A stretch of 64,000 nt of DNA from Pontibacter burrus. GTDB taxonomy: Bacteria > Bacteroidota > Bacteroidia > Cytophagales > Hymenobacteraceae. A program made the position numbers and the translations under genes. The stretch is from assembly GCF_010686685.1 (NCBI RefSeq), contig NZ_JAAGWD010000011.1, positions 1-64,000 on the forward strand, written 5' to 3'. The first letter of the stretch is position 1, and every line of letters starts with the position of its first letter. This document shows, one piece after another, positions 43,461-52,470 of the stretch. The notes beneath the pieces were generated by a model. It was given only the letters and a program-made list of their open reading frames with translations, was not told where the DNA came from and did no database searches.

Positions 43461-43901
43461 ATGACAATGAAGCCGGAAGAAACTGTAGACTATAACTTTA
43501 AAGTATGTTGGCACGCCATCTCGCGTATGTATAACACAGAAGCGACCAAGGCAGATATTACTACATCCATCGGATTTGTGCTGCTTAATATTGATCAGGA
43601 GCAAGGCACGCCCGCTACTAAAATAGCTCCTTTGCTTGGTTTGGAGGCTCGCAGCCTTACCCGCATCCTGAAGAGCATGGAAGAGAAGCAACTGATCTAT
43701 AAAGTATCGGACCCAAGCGATAAACGCCTGGTACGCATCTTCCTTACGGAGAAAGGGTTGGAGAAAAAGGAGATATCGCGCCAGACGGTAAAACAGTTTA
43801 ACCACAAAGTGCGGGAACAGATTCCGGACAAAGAGCTGGAAACGTTCTTTAAAGTGTGCAGCCGCATTCAGGGCATGATCGAGAATAAAGAGATATTTTA
43901 A
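43461..43901 (+). CDS. MarR family transcriptional regulator
   Basis: A winged-helix regulator of 146 residues (the ATG at 43467 is an alternative start). The DNA-binding part is in GLEARSLTRILKSMEEKQLIYKV with the wing DPSDKRLVRIFLTEKG, the usual MarR pattern. It lies 24 bases before the fadB-like gene, in the same direction, so it very probably controls the beta-oxidation genes. The ligand is unknown; acyl-CoA is plausible from context. Confidence 0.88.
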   Translation: MTMKPEETVDYNFKVCWHAISRMYNTEATKADITTSIGFVLLNIDQEQGTPATKIAPLLGLEARSLTRILKSMEEKQLIYKVSDPSDKRLVRIFLTEKGLEKKEISRQTVKQFNHKVREQIPDKELETFFKVCSRIQGMIENKEIF

Positions 43902-43925
43902 CCATAGACAACTATAAGCTATTCT

Positions 43926-46328
43926 ATGAAGAGGATTATTAAGAAGGTAGCCGTACTTGGCTCCGGTGTGATGGGCTCGCGCATTGCGTGCCACTTTGCC
44001 AACATCGGGGTGCAGGTGCTGCTACTCGACATCGTACCAAAGGAATTGACGCCTGACGAAGAGAAAAAAGGCCTGACGCTGGAAAGCAAAGCTGTGCGTA
44101 ACCGCATTGTTGATAGTTCGCTAAAAGCTGCTATCGCTTCCAACCCGTCGCCAATCTATCGTAAGTCAGATGCAAGCCTGATACAGACAGGTAACTTCGA
44201 GGACAACATGAAGGACATCACTACTGCCGACTGGACCATTGAGGTGGTAGTAGAGAACCTTAAAATAAAGAAACTGGTGTACGACCAGGTGGAGCAGCAT
44301 CGCAAGCCTGGTACACTTATCACTTCCAACACATCAGGCATTCCGATTCACCTAATGTTGGAAGGCCGCTCTGATGATTTCAGAAAACACTTCTGCGGTA
44401 CGCACTTCTTTAACCCGCCACGCTACTTAAAGCTTCTCGAGATCATCCCGACGCCTGAAACGGATCCGGCTATAGTTGATTTCCTGATGCACTACGGTGA
44501 CCTGTACTTAGGTAAGACCACTGTACTGGCGAAAGACACACCAGCCTTTATTGCCAACCGTGTGGGTATCTATGCCATTATGCAGGGCCTGCAGGTAATG
44601 AACAAACTGGGCCTGAATGTAGATGAAGTAGACAGAATCTCCGGCCCTATCATCGGTCGTCCGAAGTCAGCTACTTTCAGAACGCTGGATGTGGTTGGTT
44701 TGGATACCTTAGCTAACGTAGCAAACGGACTTTACCAGACAGGCGAGAAAGATGAGTCCAGAGAGCTGTTCCAGTTGCCGGGCTACCTGCAGAAAATGGT
44801 AGAGAATAAGTGGCTGGGCGATAAAACTGGTCAGGGCTTCTATAAAAAGACAAAAGACGCGAAAGGCAAAACCGAGATCCTGACACTGGACCTGAACACG
44901 CTGGAGTACGGACCGAAACAACGCGCCAAATTCCAGAGCCTGGAAGTACTGAAGCCGATCGAAGACCTGAAGAAGCGTGTGAAAATGTTCTCTGGCCAGT
45001 CGGATAAAGCTGCACAATTCTTTAATGAGTCACTTTATGGTTTGTTCCAGTACGTGAGCAACCGCATACCTGAGATCTCCGACGAACTATACCGAATAGA
45101 CGATGCCATGCGTGCCGGCTTTGGCTGGGAGCTTGGTCCGTTTGAGTACTGGGATGCCATTGGTGCCCGCGAAGGTGTGCAGCGCATGACCGAAGCCGGT
45201 TATCAGCCTGCGGCCTGGGTAGAAGAAATGCTGAACAGCGGCAAAGAGTCTTTCTACATTGTAGAGAATGGTCAGCGCCGTTACTACGACATCCAAAGCA
45301 AAGAATACAAAGCCATACCGGGTGCCGAGAATTTTATTATTCTGGAGAACCTGCGTGGCAACAACATAATCTGGAAAAACACCGGAGCAACTATAACTGA
45401 TTTAGGTGATGGGATCCTGAACGTAGAGTTCCATACCAAAATGAACACCATGGGCGGCGACGTGATCATGGCACTCAACAAAGGTATTGACCTTGCTGAA
45501 AAAGATTTCCGGGGAATGGTAGTTGGTAACCAGGGAGCTAATTTCTCTGCCGGTGCAAACGTAGGCTTAATCTACATGTATGCCCTGGACCAGGATTACG
45601 ATGAACTGAACATGATCATCCGCCAGTTCCAGAACACCATGATGCGCATGCGCTACTCAGCTATACCAGTCGTGGGTGCTCCTCATGGCTTAACGCTGGG
45701 TGGTGGCTGCGAACTTAACCTGCACGTCGACCACATACAGGCTGCTGCTGAGACCTACATGGGGTTGGTAGAGTTTGGTGTTGGTCTGATACCAGGCGGT
45801 GGTGGTACCAAAGAAATGACGCTTCGTGCTGCTGATATGTATGCCGACGGTGATATAGAGCTGAACGACCTGAAAAACGTGTTCTTGAACATTGGTATGG
45901 CAAAAGTTTCTACATCGGCTAAAGAAGCGGTTGACCTGGGCTTTATGCGCAAATCGGATGGCATAACTATAAACAGTAACCGCCTGATAGCCGATGCGAA
46001 AGCGCAGGCGATACTTTTGGCCGAATCTGGCTACACGAAACCGGTACAACGCACAGACATTAAAGTGCAGGGCCGGGGAGCATTAGGAATGTTCCTGACA
46101 GGTGCCAACGCTATGATGACAGGTCGCTACATGTCGGAGCATGACCTGAAGATCTCTCAGAAACTGGCTTATGTAATGTGTGGTGGTGACTTGTCTGCAC
46201 CAACTGAAGTAAGCGAGCAGTACCTGCTGGACCTGGAGCGCGAAGCCTTCCTGTCATTAACAGGTGAGCGCAAAACATTGGAGCGTATCCAGAGCATCCT
46301 GACTACAGGCAAGCCGCTGAGAAATTAA
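43926..46328 (+). CDS. 3-hydroxyacyl-CoA dehydrogenase/enoyl-CoA hydratase fusion, FadB-like
   Basis: A bifunctional beta-oxidation enzyme of 800 residues. Here the dehydrogenase comes first: the NAD-binding motif VAVLGSGVMGSRIA at about 8-21 and a C-terminal 3HCDH domain up to about 400. The enoyl-CoA hydratase/isomerase domain follows at about 480-690, with NFSAGANVGLI, GLTLGGGCELNLH (oxyanion region) and VEFGVGLIPGGGGTKEM. The order is the reverse of E. coli FadB. It is co-transcribed with MarR, thiolase and acyl-CoA dehydrogenase genes. Confidence 0.93.
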   Translation: MKRIIKKVAVLGSGVMGSRIACHFANIGVQVLLLDIVPKELTPDEEKKGLTLESKAVRNRIVDSSLKAAIASNPSPIYRKSDASLIQTGNFEDNMKDITTADWTIEVVVENLKIKKLVYDQVEQHRKPGTLITSNTSGIPIHLMLEGRSDDFRKHFCGTHFFNPPRYLKLLEIIPTPETDPAIVDFLMHYGDLYLGKTTVLAKDTPAFIANRVGIYAIMQGLQVMNKLGLNVDEVDRISGPIIGRPKSATFRTLDVVGLDTLANVANGLYQTGEKDESRELFQLPGYLQKMVENKWLGDKTGQGFYKKTKDAKGKTEILTLDLNTLEYGPKQRAKFQSLEVLKPIEDLKKRVKMFSGQSDKAAQFFNESLYGLFQYVSNRIPEISDELYRIDDAMRAGFGWELGPFEYWDAIGAREGVQRMTEAGYQPAAWVEEMLNSGKESFYIVENGQRRYYDIQSKEYKAIPGAENFIILENLRGNNIIWKNTGATITDLGDGILNVEFHTKMNTMGGDVIMALNKGIDLAEKDFRGMVVGNQGANFSAGANVGLIYMYALDQDYDELNMIIRQFQNTMMRMRYSAIPVVGAPHGLTLGGGCELNLHVDHIQAAAETYMGLVEFGVGLIPGGGGTKEMTLRAADMYADGDIELNDLKNVFLNIGMAKVSTSAKEAVDLGFMRKSDGITINSNRLIADAKAQAILLAESGYTKPVQRTDIKVQGRGALGMFLTGANAMMTGRYMSEHDLKISQKLAYVMCGGDLSAPTEVSEQYLLDLEREAFLSLTGERKTLERIQSILTTGKPLRN

Positions 46329-46410
46329 TGACTAATGAATAATGGGTAATGATTAAGCTCTTAACGAGAAATCAACAATCAACCATTTAACAATTTAGCA
46401 ATTAGAAAAT

Positions 46411-47589
46411 ATGAACAATGCATATATCGTAGCCGGATTTCGTAGCGCCGTGGGTAAAGCGGGACGTGGCGGGTTCCGGTTCACCAGACCTGATGACCTG
46501 GCCGCCGATGTCATCAAACACCTTTTGGCTTCCGTTCCAAGCTTAGATCCGGAGCGTGTAGACGACCTTATAGTTGGTAATGCGGTACCGGAAGCGGAGC
46601 AGGGCCTGCAGATTGGCCGAATGATCTCCCTGCTGGCGTTGCCGATGTCGGTTAGTGGAATGACGGTAAACCGTTACTGCGGTTCGGGGCTGGAAACTAT
46701 AGCCATTGCGGCCAACCGTATTTCGGCTGGTATGGCCGAGTGTATCATTGCAGGCGGGACGGAGTCTATGTCGCTCGTGCCAACGGTTGGCTGGAAGACG
46801 GTACCAAACTATAAAATCGCTAAAAACAACCCTGACTGGTATTTGAGCATGGGCTTAACTGCCGAAGCGGTAGCCGCAGACTATAGCGTTACCCGCGAAG
46901 ACCAGGATGAGTTTGCTTATAACTCGCACCAGAAGGCTATTAACGCGATCAAGAATGGTTACTTTAAAGAGCAGATCGTGCCGGTTACCGTTGAAGAAAC
47001 ATACCTGGACGAGAACGGCAAAAAGAAGACGCGCACTTATGTGGTAGATACCGACGAAGGCCCACGTGCCGACACATCTTTGGAGGCGCTGGCGCGACTG
47101 AAACCGGTGTTTGCAGCGGGCGGTACCGTAACAGCCGGTAACTCGTCTCAGACCTCGGACGGAGCTGCCTTTGTAATCGTGATGAGCGAGCGCATGGTAA
47201 AAGAACTGAACCTGGAGCCGATTGCCAGACTAGTGAGCTATGCTTCCGGTGGTGTTGATCCACGCATCATGGGTATGGGCCCGATCGCAGCTGTGCCGAA
47301 AGCCCTGAAAATGGCTGGCATGACGCTGAACGATATCGACCTGATCGAAATGAACGAAGCTTTTGCTGCCCAATCTATCGCGGTAATGCGCCATCTGGAT
47401 TTTGATCCGGATAAGCTTAACGTGAATGGCGGTGCAATTGCCTTAGGTCACCCGCTGGGTTGCTCCGGTGCTAAGCTAAGCGTACAGCAGTTCCACGAGC
47501 TCCGCCGTTTAGGCAAAAAGTATGGCATGGTAACCGCCTGCGTAGGTGGTGGCCAGGGTGTGGCTGGGATTTATGAATTGCTGAAGTAG
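46411..47589 (+). CDS. Acetyl-CoA C-acyltransferase (thiolase), FadA-like
   Basis: Cleaves 3-ketoacyl-CoA to acetyl-CoA and a shortened acyl-CoA. The nucleophile is Cys90 in NRYCGSGLETI, the second active-site segment is GGAIALGHPLGCSGAKL, and the acid/base cysteine is Cys377 in ACVGGGQG. The 392 residues are standard. It follows the FadB-like gene after 82 bases and precedes the acyl-CoA dehydrogenase. Confidence 0.94.
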   Translation: MNNAYIVAGFRSAVGKAGRGGFRFTRPDDLAADVIKHLLASVPSLDPERVDDLIVGNAVPEAEQGLQIGRMISLLALPMSVSGMTVNRYCGSGLETIAIAANRISAGMAECIIAGGTESMSLVPTVGWKTVPNYKIAKNNPDWYLSMGLTAEAVAADYSVTREDQDEFAYNSHQKAINAIKNGYFKEQIVPVTVEETYLDENGKKKTRTYVVDTDEGPRADTSLEALARLKPVFAAGGTVTAGNSSQTSDGAAFVIVMSERMVKELNLEPIARLVSYASGGVDPRIMGMGPIAAVPKALKMAGMTLNDIDLIEMNEAFAAQSIAVMRHLDFDPDKLNVNGGAIALGHPLGCSGAKLSVQQFHELRRLGKKYGMVTACVGGGQGVAGIYELLK

Positions 47590-47604
47590 CAGCACTCCAT
47601 GGCG

Positions 47605-47698
47605 CGAGCGTCTTCGCTCGTAACGAACTATAGTTGGGCCTCTGGCCCAGTCGGATTACAAATCCGACCTTATAGGCAAGTCACGGATCACAGATCCG
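47605..47698. repeat. Cluster of four small hairpins (REP-like)
   Basis: Four palindromes follow one another: CGAGCG/CGCTCG (47605-47620), TGGGCC/GGCCCA (47635-47649), GTCGGATT/AATCCGAC (47650-47668) and CGGATC/GATCCG (47684-47698), with an exact AACTATAGTT between the first two. Bacteroidota intergenic repeats of the GTCGGATT type are often associated with REP elements. The cluster lies between the thiolase and acyl-CoA dehydrogenase genes and may stabilise or attenuate their shared mRNA. Confidence 0.7.
47626..47635. repeat. AACTATAGTT palindrome in the REP-like cluster
   Basis: Exact copy 37 bases past the thiolase stop codon, between two hairpins of the cluster. Confidence 0.9.
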
Positions 47699-47776
47699 CG
47701 CCAGCGCAAGTGCCAATAAAATCAGCATAATTAAACTAACTAAAACAGTATCCAAAACCTTAAACATATCATTCCA

Positions 47777-49570
47777 ATGGAAACTCAAAATAAAACCGCG
47801 ATACTTAAAGGTGGTGAGTTCCTGATAAAGGAAACGAATCCGCAGGACGTATTTACGCCCGAAGATTTTACCGAAGAGCAACGCATGATGGCCCAGACCT
47901 GCCTGGATTTTGTGCAGGAAGAAGTGCTGCCTTTGCTTGACAGACTGGATAACCACGAAGAAGGCCTGATGGAGAACCTGATGAAAAAAGCAGGGGAGCT
48001 TGGCTTATTCGCAGTATCTATACCAGAGCAGTACGGCGGCCTGAACATGGACTTTAACACGTCACTGCTGGTTACAGAATCAGTAGGTGGTGGTCACTCG
48101 TTCCCGGTTGCTTTTGCGGCGCACACAGGTATTGGTACACTTCCAATTTTATACTTTGGCACTGAGGAGCAGAAGCAAAAGTACATTCCAAAGCTGGTGA
48201 GCGGCGAGTGGATGTCGTCTTATTGCTTAACAGAGCCAGGTTCTGGTTCGGATGCGTTGGCAGCTAAAACCAAAGCGGTACTGAATGAGGCCGGTACGCA
48301 CTACATCCTGAACGGACAGAAGATGTGGATCACAAACGCTGGTTTTGCGGATGTATTCATCGTTTTTGCACAGGTAGATGGTGATAAATTCACAGGTTTT
48401 ATAGTTGAGAAAGATTACCCTGGCCTGAGCTTAGGTAACGAAGAGCATAAGATGGGTATCAAAGGCTCTTCTACACGCCAGGTTTTCTTAACAGACTGTG
48501 AAGTGCCAAAAGAAAACGTGCTGGGAGAGATCGGGAAAGGCCATTTGATCGCTTTCAACATCCTGAATATTGGCCGTATTAAACTATGCGCTGCTACGTT
48601 GGGTGCTTCTAAAAAAGTAGCTGACCTGTCAGTTAAGTATGCCAATGAGCGCCAGCAGTTTAAATTGCCTATTTCTAAGTTCGGTGCTATCCGCCATAAA
48701 CTGGCAGAGCAGGCAATCAGAATTTATGCTGTAGAATCGGCGCAATACCGTGCCGGTATGGATATTTACCGCATGGAGCAGGAACTGATGGCTGCCGGCA
48801 AAGACGAGAACGAGGCATTACTTGGTGCTGCGAAAGAATTTGCCGTGGAATGCGCTATGCTGAAAGTAGAAGGCTCTGAAGTGCTGGATTATGTGGTAGA
48901 CGAAGGCGTGCAGATCTATGGTGGCTATGGCTTCTCAGCTGACTACCCAATGGATCGCGCTTACCGAGATTCACGTATCAACCGCATTTTTGAGGGCACC
49001 AACGAGATCAACCGCATGCTTACCGTGGACATGATTCTGAAGAAAGCCATGAACGGTGAACTTGACCTGATGGGACCTGCGCAGAACGTGCAGAACGAAC
49101 TGATGGCTATTCCAGATTTTGGTGCGGAAGAAGAAGGCGGCTTATTTGCTGCAGAATATAAAGCTATCCGTAACCTGAAAAAGGCTATTCTGTTAGTAGC
49201 AGGCACAGCCGTACAAAAGTACATGCAATCACTGGCAAAAGAGCAGGAGATCCTGATGACCATTGCAGACATGGCGATTAAAACCTATGTGGCAGAGTCT
49301 ACGGTGCTGCGCGTGGAGAAACTGGTGAGCAACAAAGGTGAAGAAGCTGCTGCCAACCAGATTGATATTGCTCGAGTGGTGGTAAATGATGCGGTAGATG
49401 CGTCGTTTATAGCTGGTAAAGACGCCATTGCAGCTATGGCTGAAGGCGATGAGCAGCGACTGTTGTTTATGGGCTTAAAACGCTTCACCAAGAAAGATCT
49501 GTACAATACAAAAGACGCCCGTCGTCGTATTGCAGCAGCGCTTATCGAAGCAAACGAATACGTTTATTAA
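47777..49570 (+). CDS. Acyl-CoA dehydrogenase, FadE-like
   Basis: FAD-dependent enzyme that introduces the first double bond of acyl-CoA. The 597 residues exceed the classic 380-400 because of a C-terminal extra domain, as in long-chain members. Diagnostic segments are YCLTEPGSGSDALAAKT (about 150) and RIFEGTNEINRM (about 405) with the YGGYGFSADYPMDRAYRD region before it. FAD is fixed by the usual helical domain. It is the last gene of the beta-oxidation run and is followed by a weak hairpin. Confidence 0.93.
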   Translation: METQNKTAILKGGEFLIKETNPQDVFTPEDFTEEQRMMAQTCLDFVQEEVLPLLDRLDNHEEGLMENLMKKAGELGLFAVSIPEQYGGLNMDFNTSLLVTESVGGGHSFPVAFAAHTGIGTLPILYFGTEEQKQKYIPKLVSGEWMSSYCLTEPGSGSDALAAKTKAVLNEAGTHYILNGQKMWITNAGFADVFIVFAQVDGDKFTGFIVEKDYPGLSLGNEEHKMGIKGSSTRQVFLTDCEVPKENVLGEIGKGHLIAFNILNIGRIKLCAATLGASKKVADLSVKYANERQQFKLPISKFGAIRHKLAEQAIRIYAVESAQYRAGMDIYRMEQELMAAGKDENEALLGAAKEFAVECAMLKVEGSEVLDYVVDEGVQIYGGYGFSADYPMDRAYRDSRINRIFEGTNEINRMLTVDMILKKAMNGELDLMGPAQNVQNELMAIPDFGAEEEGGLFAAEYKAIRNLKKAILLVAGTAVQKYMQSLAKEQEILMTIADMAIKTYVAESTVLRVEKLVSNKGEEAAANQIDIARVVVNDAVDASFIAGKDAIAAMAEGDEQRLLFMGLKRFTKKDLYNTKDARRRIAAALIEANEYVY

Positions 49571-49592
49571 CTTCTGACAATTTATAGTTTGG

Positions 49593-49626
49593 AAAGGCTT
49601 CTTCTTAGTGAGGGAGCCTTTTCTTT
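49593..49626 (+). terminator. Terminator of the beta-oxidation operon
   Basis: AAAGGCT (49593-49599) pairs with AGCCTTT (49615-49621), followed by TCTTTTT. Confidence 0.6.
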
Positions 49627-49751
49627 TTCACAGAAGGTGATTTTGCCGGCTTTCGGAGTATCTGTTACTAAAATTTACAAGCCTTAAACCAAAACAACGG
49701 CGCATTTTACGTATTGATATAGGCGTTAGAAACAGTGTTTAGATACAAGCT

Positions 49752-50489
49752 ATGAAAGTAACCTGCCTTATACCTTGTTTTAATGAGCGTGAGCGGATTG
49801 CCCAGGTGGTAAGCGTTATAGCTAGTACAAGATTTATAGAGCAGGTTATATGCGTAGATGATGGCTCCGTAGATGGCACTGCGGATTATATAGAAGAACA
49901 TTGGCCTAAAGTGGAGGTGCTGCGTTTAACAGCCAACAAAGGCAAAACAGAAGCTATAAGACATGGTCTGCAGTTTGTGCGGCACAATACCTTACTTATG
50001 ATGGATGCCGATCTCCAGGACCTGCGCAAAGATGAGCTGGAAGCTGCTCTGGAAGCTTACCGCAACTATACTGTTGTGGATATGATCATCATGCGACGCA
50101 TAAACTCCCCGTGGTTTGTGAAATGGTATCGTAGCGATGTGCTCCTCTCTGGCGAGCGTATCCTGCAGACTGCAGACCTGAAACAGGTCTTAAGACAGAA
50201 GCTGAAATGCTACCAGCTGGAGGTGGCAATAAACCGCTACATGCTGCGCCACAAAAAAGTAGTTCGCTGGATGCCATGGTCCGCCATGAACACCTATAAG
50301 GTGGATAAGCTGGGCGTACTGGATGGCTCCCGGAAAGAGTTTAAGATGTATGTAGATATCGTAAACTATGTCGGTTTTTCGCATATGTGCCTGCAGCTGG
50401 CATCATTTACCAAAAGACTAAAGCATTACCCTGAAGCAAATCATATCAAGAAGCAGTCGCAGCTATACCTTAAAAACTATTTTAGTTGA
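49752..50489 (+). CDS. Family 2 glycosyltransferase
   Basis: A GT2 enzyme of 245 residues, cytosolic or membrane-attached by lack of a helix. The N-terminus has VTCLIPCFNERERIAQVV, then VDDGSVDGTADYI with the nucleotide-binding aspartates, and MDADLQD (about 80) as the metal-binding DXD motif. The sugar and acceptor are unknown. It overlaps the convergent gene by 13 bases at its 3' end. Confidence 0.88.
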   Translation: MKVTCLIPCFNERERIAQVVSVIASTRFIEQVICVDDGSVDGTADYIEEHWPKVEVLRLTANKGKTEAIRHGLQFVRHNTLLMMDADLQDLRKDELEAALEAYRNYTVVDMIIMRRINSPWFVKWYRSDVLLSGERILQTADLKQVLRQKLKCYQLEVAINRYMLRHKKVVRWMPWSAMNTYKVDKLGVLDGSRKEFKMYVDIVNYVGFSHMCLQLASFTKRLKHYPEANHIKKQSQLYLKNYFS

Positions 50490-51925
50490 ATATGATATAG
50501 TTTAAGGCTGGCATCGCGCTTCTTAGGGCGTACTACCACGCTTACATCTTTATCTGAGAACCAAGCTGTAAAGTCTTTTACATAAGCCAGTTCTTTGTCG
50601 TTGGCTACATTCAGGCGAACTCCTTTTGGTTCGCTGGTTTGGCCGGTTTTGGTGTCAATCTGGCGCAAATACAGGTCGTATTTTCCGTTTAACTCTTCCA
50701 GCGTAAGCAGGCTCAGGGTTTTACCGTTCAGGTAAGCACTGTATGAAATTCCAGAGAAGGCATCTTCGGCAGGGGCCTCCTGGTGTTTCATAAGCACTGA
50801 ATTCCAGTCTGCACCCATGTATTCGGTATAGGCGAACAGCAGCATCTCTTTTGCGAAGTAGGGCGATGATTTTCCGCCCATCGTATATTTCTTCTCTGCC
50901 AGCACAAGCAGCTTGTCGTCGTCTGTTTTAAGAAGGTCTGTCAGGTAAATATCCGAAAAGCGCTTTGGCTTGTTCTGGTCCGTCTTGTTCAAATCGTTTA
51001 CTTTACCTAAAAAGTCAGCGGTGAACCTGAATTCGTCAGCAAATACCATGTCCTCGTTCTCAAAATCAAACTTTACAGCTTTCAGACTATGGTATAAACC
51101 TGAGGCTTCTTCAGCAGTTATTACAGCACCGTATAGTTGGTTGTCGGCCATCAGCTTAAACCGGGAATCCATAATGTAAACTTTCCTGCCATCAAATACG
51201 CCTCCTACCAGCACACTCATCACTTTTGCCTTCGGGTCATTAGGAGTGTAGCGGCGCACCGTCAGTCGGTTCATGTTGTCGGAGATCAGGCTTATGTACT
51301 GGTCACCGTTATTGCTTACCTGTATATCTACAGATAAAATATCGCGCAAGTCGTTCAGGTTATAGTTTACGTCTTTTAATTTAGCCAGCCTGCCATCGAA
51401 CAAGGATCCGTTTATACTTCTTATCTTATAGTTGCTATCGGATTTAAAGTCATAAACCAGTAACCTGGAGCCATCCTGCGAGAACGCTACGCCTGGCTCG
51501 CGATTTGTAACCGGGCTTTCTAATAATACCTGCTTATTTTTCAGTGCACCGCTTGCCAGGTCAATGTAGTAACCGTATAGTTGCTGGTTTGCTCCGTCTT
51601 TCTGATATGCTACTACCATGGCCGCATCTTTGGTAGTATAAAATGCATATACCGTTTGCGCATTGGTAAGCGGAATCACGGTGCTCCACTGCTGCTTTAA
51701 TCTGGCCTGATATTTTTCTACAGCATAGCTGCCATCTGCCTTGCGGCTCAGAATGACAAATTCCTCGGGGCCTGTTGGGATGGTTTTGTTTGTGATTCGC
51801 TGGTTATACCTGTCTTCTGAGAGATCCGGATGATACTCGAATGGCATTGTGCCACGGGTTCTGGATTGGGCTATAGTTGTTGCGCTCAGCAATGAAAGAA
51901 CAAGGATAAAAAGCAGGGTTCTCAC
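50477..51925 (-). CDS. Exported hypothetical protein
   Basis: A 482-residue exported protein with a signal peptide (MRTLLFILVLSLLSATTIAQ). The rest is all-beta, with repeated strands such as DAAMVVAYQKDGANQQLYGY and KVYIMDSRFKLMADNQLYGA, suggesting a propeller-like fold. No motif identifies it. Its stop lies within the convergent glycosyltransferase gene, and the upstream gap holds several CTATAG copies. Related proteins in Cytophagales are unannotated. Confidence 0.72.
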   Translation of the reverse strand: MRTLLFILVLSLLSATTIAQSRTRGTMPFEYHPDLSEDRYNQRITNKTIPTGPEEFVILSRKADGSYAVEKYQARLKQQWSTVIPLTNAQTVYAFYTTKDAAMVVAYQKDGANQQLYGYYIDLASGALKNKQVLLESPVTNREPGVAFSQDGSRLLVYDFKSDSNYKIRSINGSLFDGRLAKLKDVNYNLNDLRDILSVDIQVSNNGDQYISLISDNMNRLTVRRYTPNDPKAKVMSVLVGGVFDGRKVYIMDSRFKLMADNQLYGAVITAEEASGLYHSLKAVKFDFENEDMVFADEFRFTADFLGKVNDLNKTDQNKPKRFSDIYLTDLLKTDDDKLLVLAEKKYTMGGKSSPYFAKEMLLFAYTEYMGADWNSVLMKHQEAPAEDAFSGISYSAYLNGKTLSLLTLEELNGKYDLYLRQIDTKTGQTSEPKGVRLNVANDKELAYVKDFTAWFSDKDVSVVVRPKKRDASLKLYHIQLK

Positions 51926-52225
51926 AGGTAAAAACAGTTTAGTTATCTCAAACTTAAACTATAGCTCCAGATTTACCAAGAGATTTTTTTCAGTGCTGAA
52001 ACGAACTATAGCAGATACGCTCTGGCTAATAAAAAATCAGAAGCCTACCTAAAATTCTAAGCTATAGTTGAGTAAGGATGTACTATTATATGATCATGTT
52101 GACATGTTTGCTCACAGCTTAAAATAATACATTCGGCAGTATAAACCTATAGTTTACCCAATAGCCACGAAGGGCTGTAACCAGTATAGTTTACACCTTG
52201 TAAACCTATTATGACTATGATTTGA
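51926..52225. other. 300-base gap with CTATAG copies
   Basis: Between two divergent genes. It contains CTATAG cores at about 51959, 52006, 52061 and 52147, flanked by AAC or TTG. AT content is high. No transcription start can be placed with confidence. Confidence 0.6.
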
Positions 52226-52465
52226 ATGAAATTTATACTAAAGATTTTATTATTTACAGCACTTTTACTGATAAGCAAATTAACTAAGGAAAACGAACTG
52301 GCAACCAGTCCTGCTGAGAGCCCTCAGGTTTTAGTTAGCACAACACAGCATAGTGCACAGGAGCATCTGCCGGTACATAAAACCGGCGGTAATACGCAAT
52401 TATCCACAGATGTGCCTGATAAACCTGTAAAGAATTTATTAGCGAAACCGGCAATTATAGAGTAG
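52226..52465 (+). CDS. Small exported hypothetical protein
   Basis: A possible 79-residue product with an N-terminal hydrophobic signal-like helix (ILKILLFTALLLI) and a polar, repeat-poor tail rich in Ser, Thr and Gln. It has no recognisable family, and its stop lies 5 bases from the end of recG on the other strand. The reading frame is short and could be spurious; the signal-like start is the only support. Confidence 0.4.
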   Translation: MKFILKILLFTALLLISKLTKENELATSPAESPQVLVSTTQHSAQEHLPVHKTGGNTQLSTDVPDKPVKNLLAKPAIIE

Positions 52466-52470
52466 GGATA

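Noticed and set aside
43344..43994. 216-codon minus-strand ORF opposite the MarR gene
   Set aside because: It is the antisense shadow of the MarR gene and the start of the fadB-like gene; composition is not coding-like.
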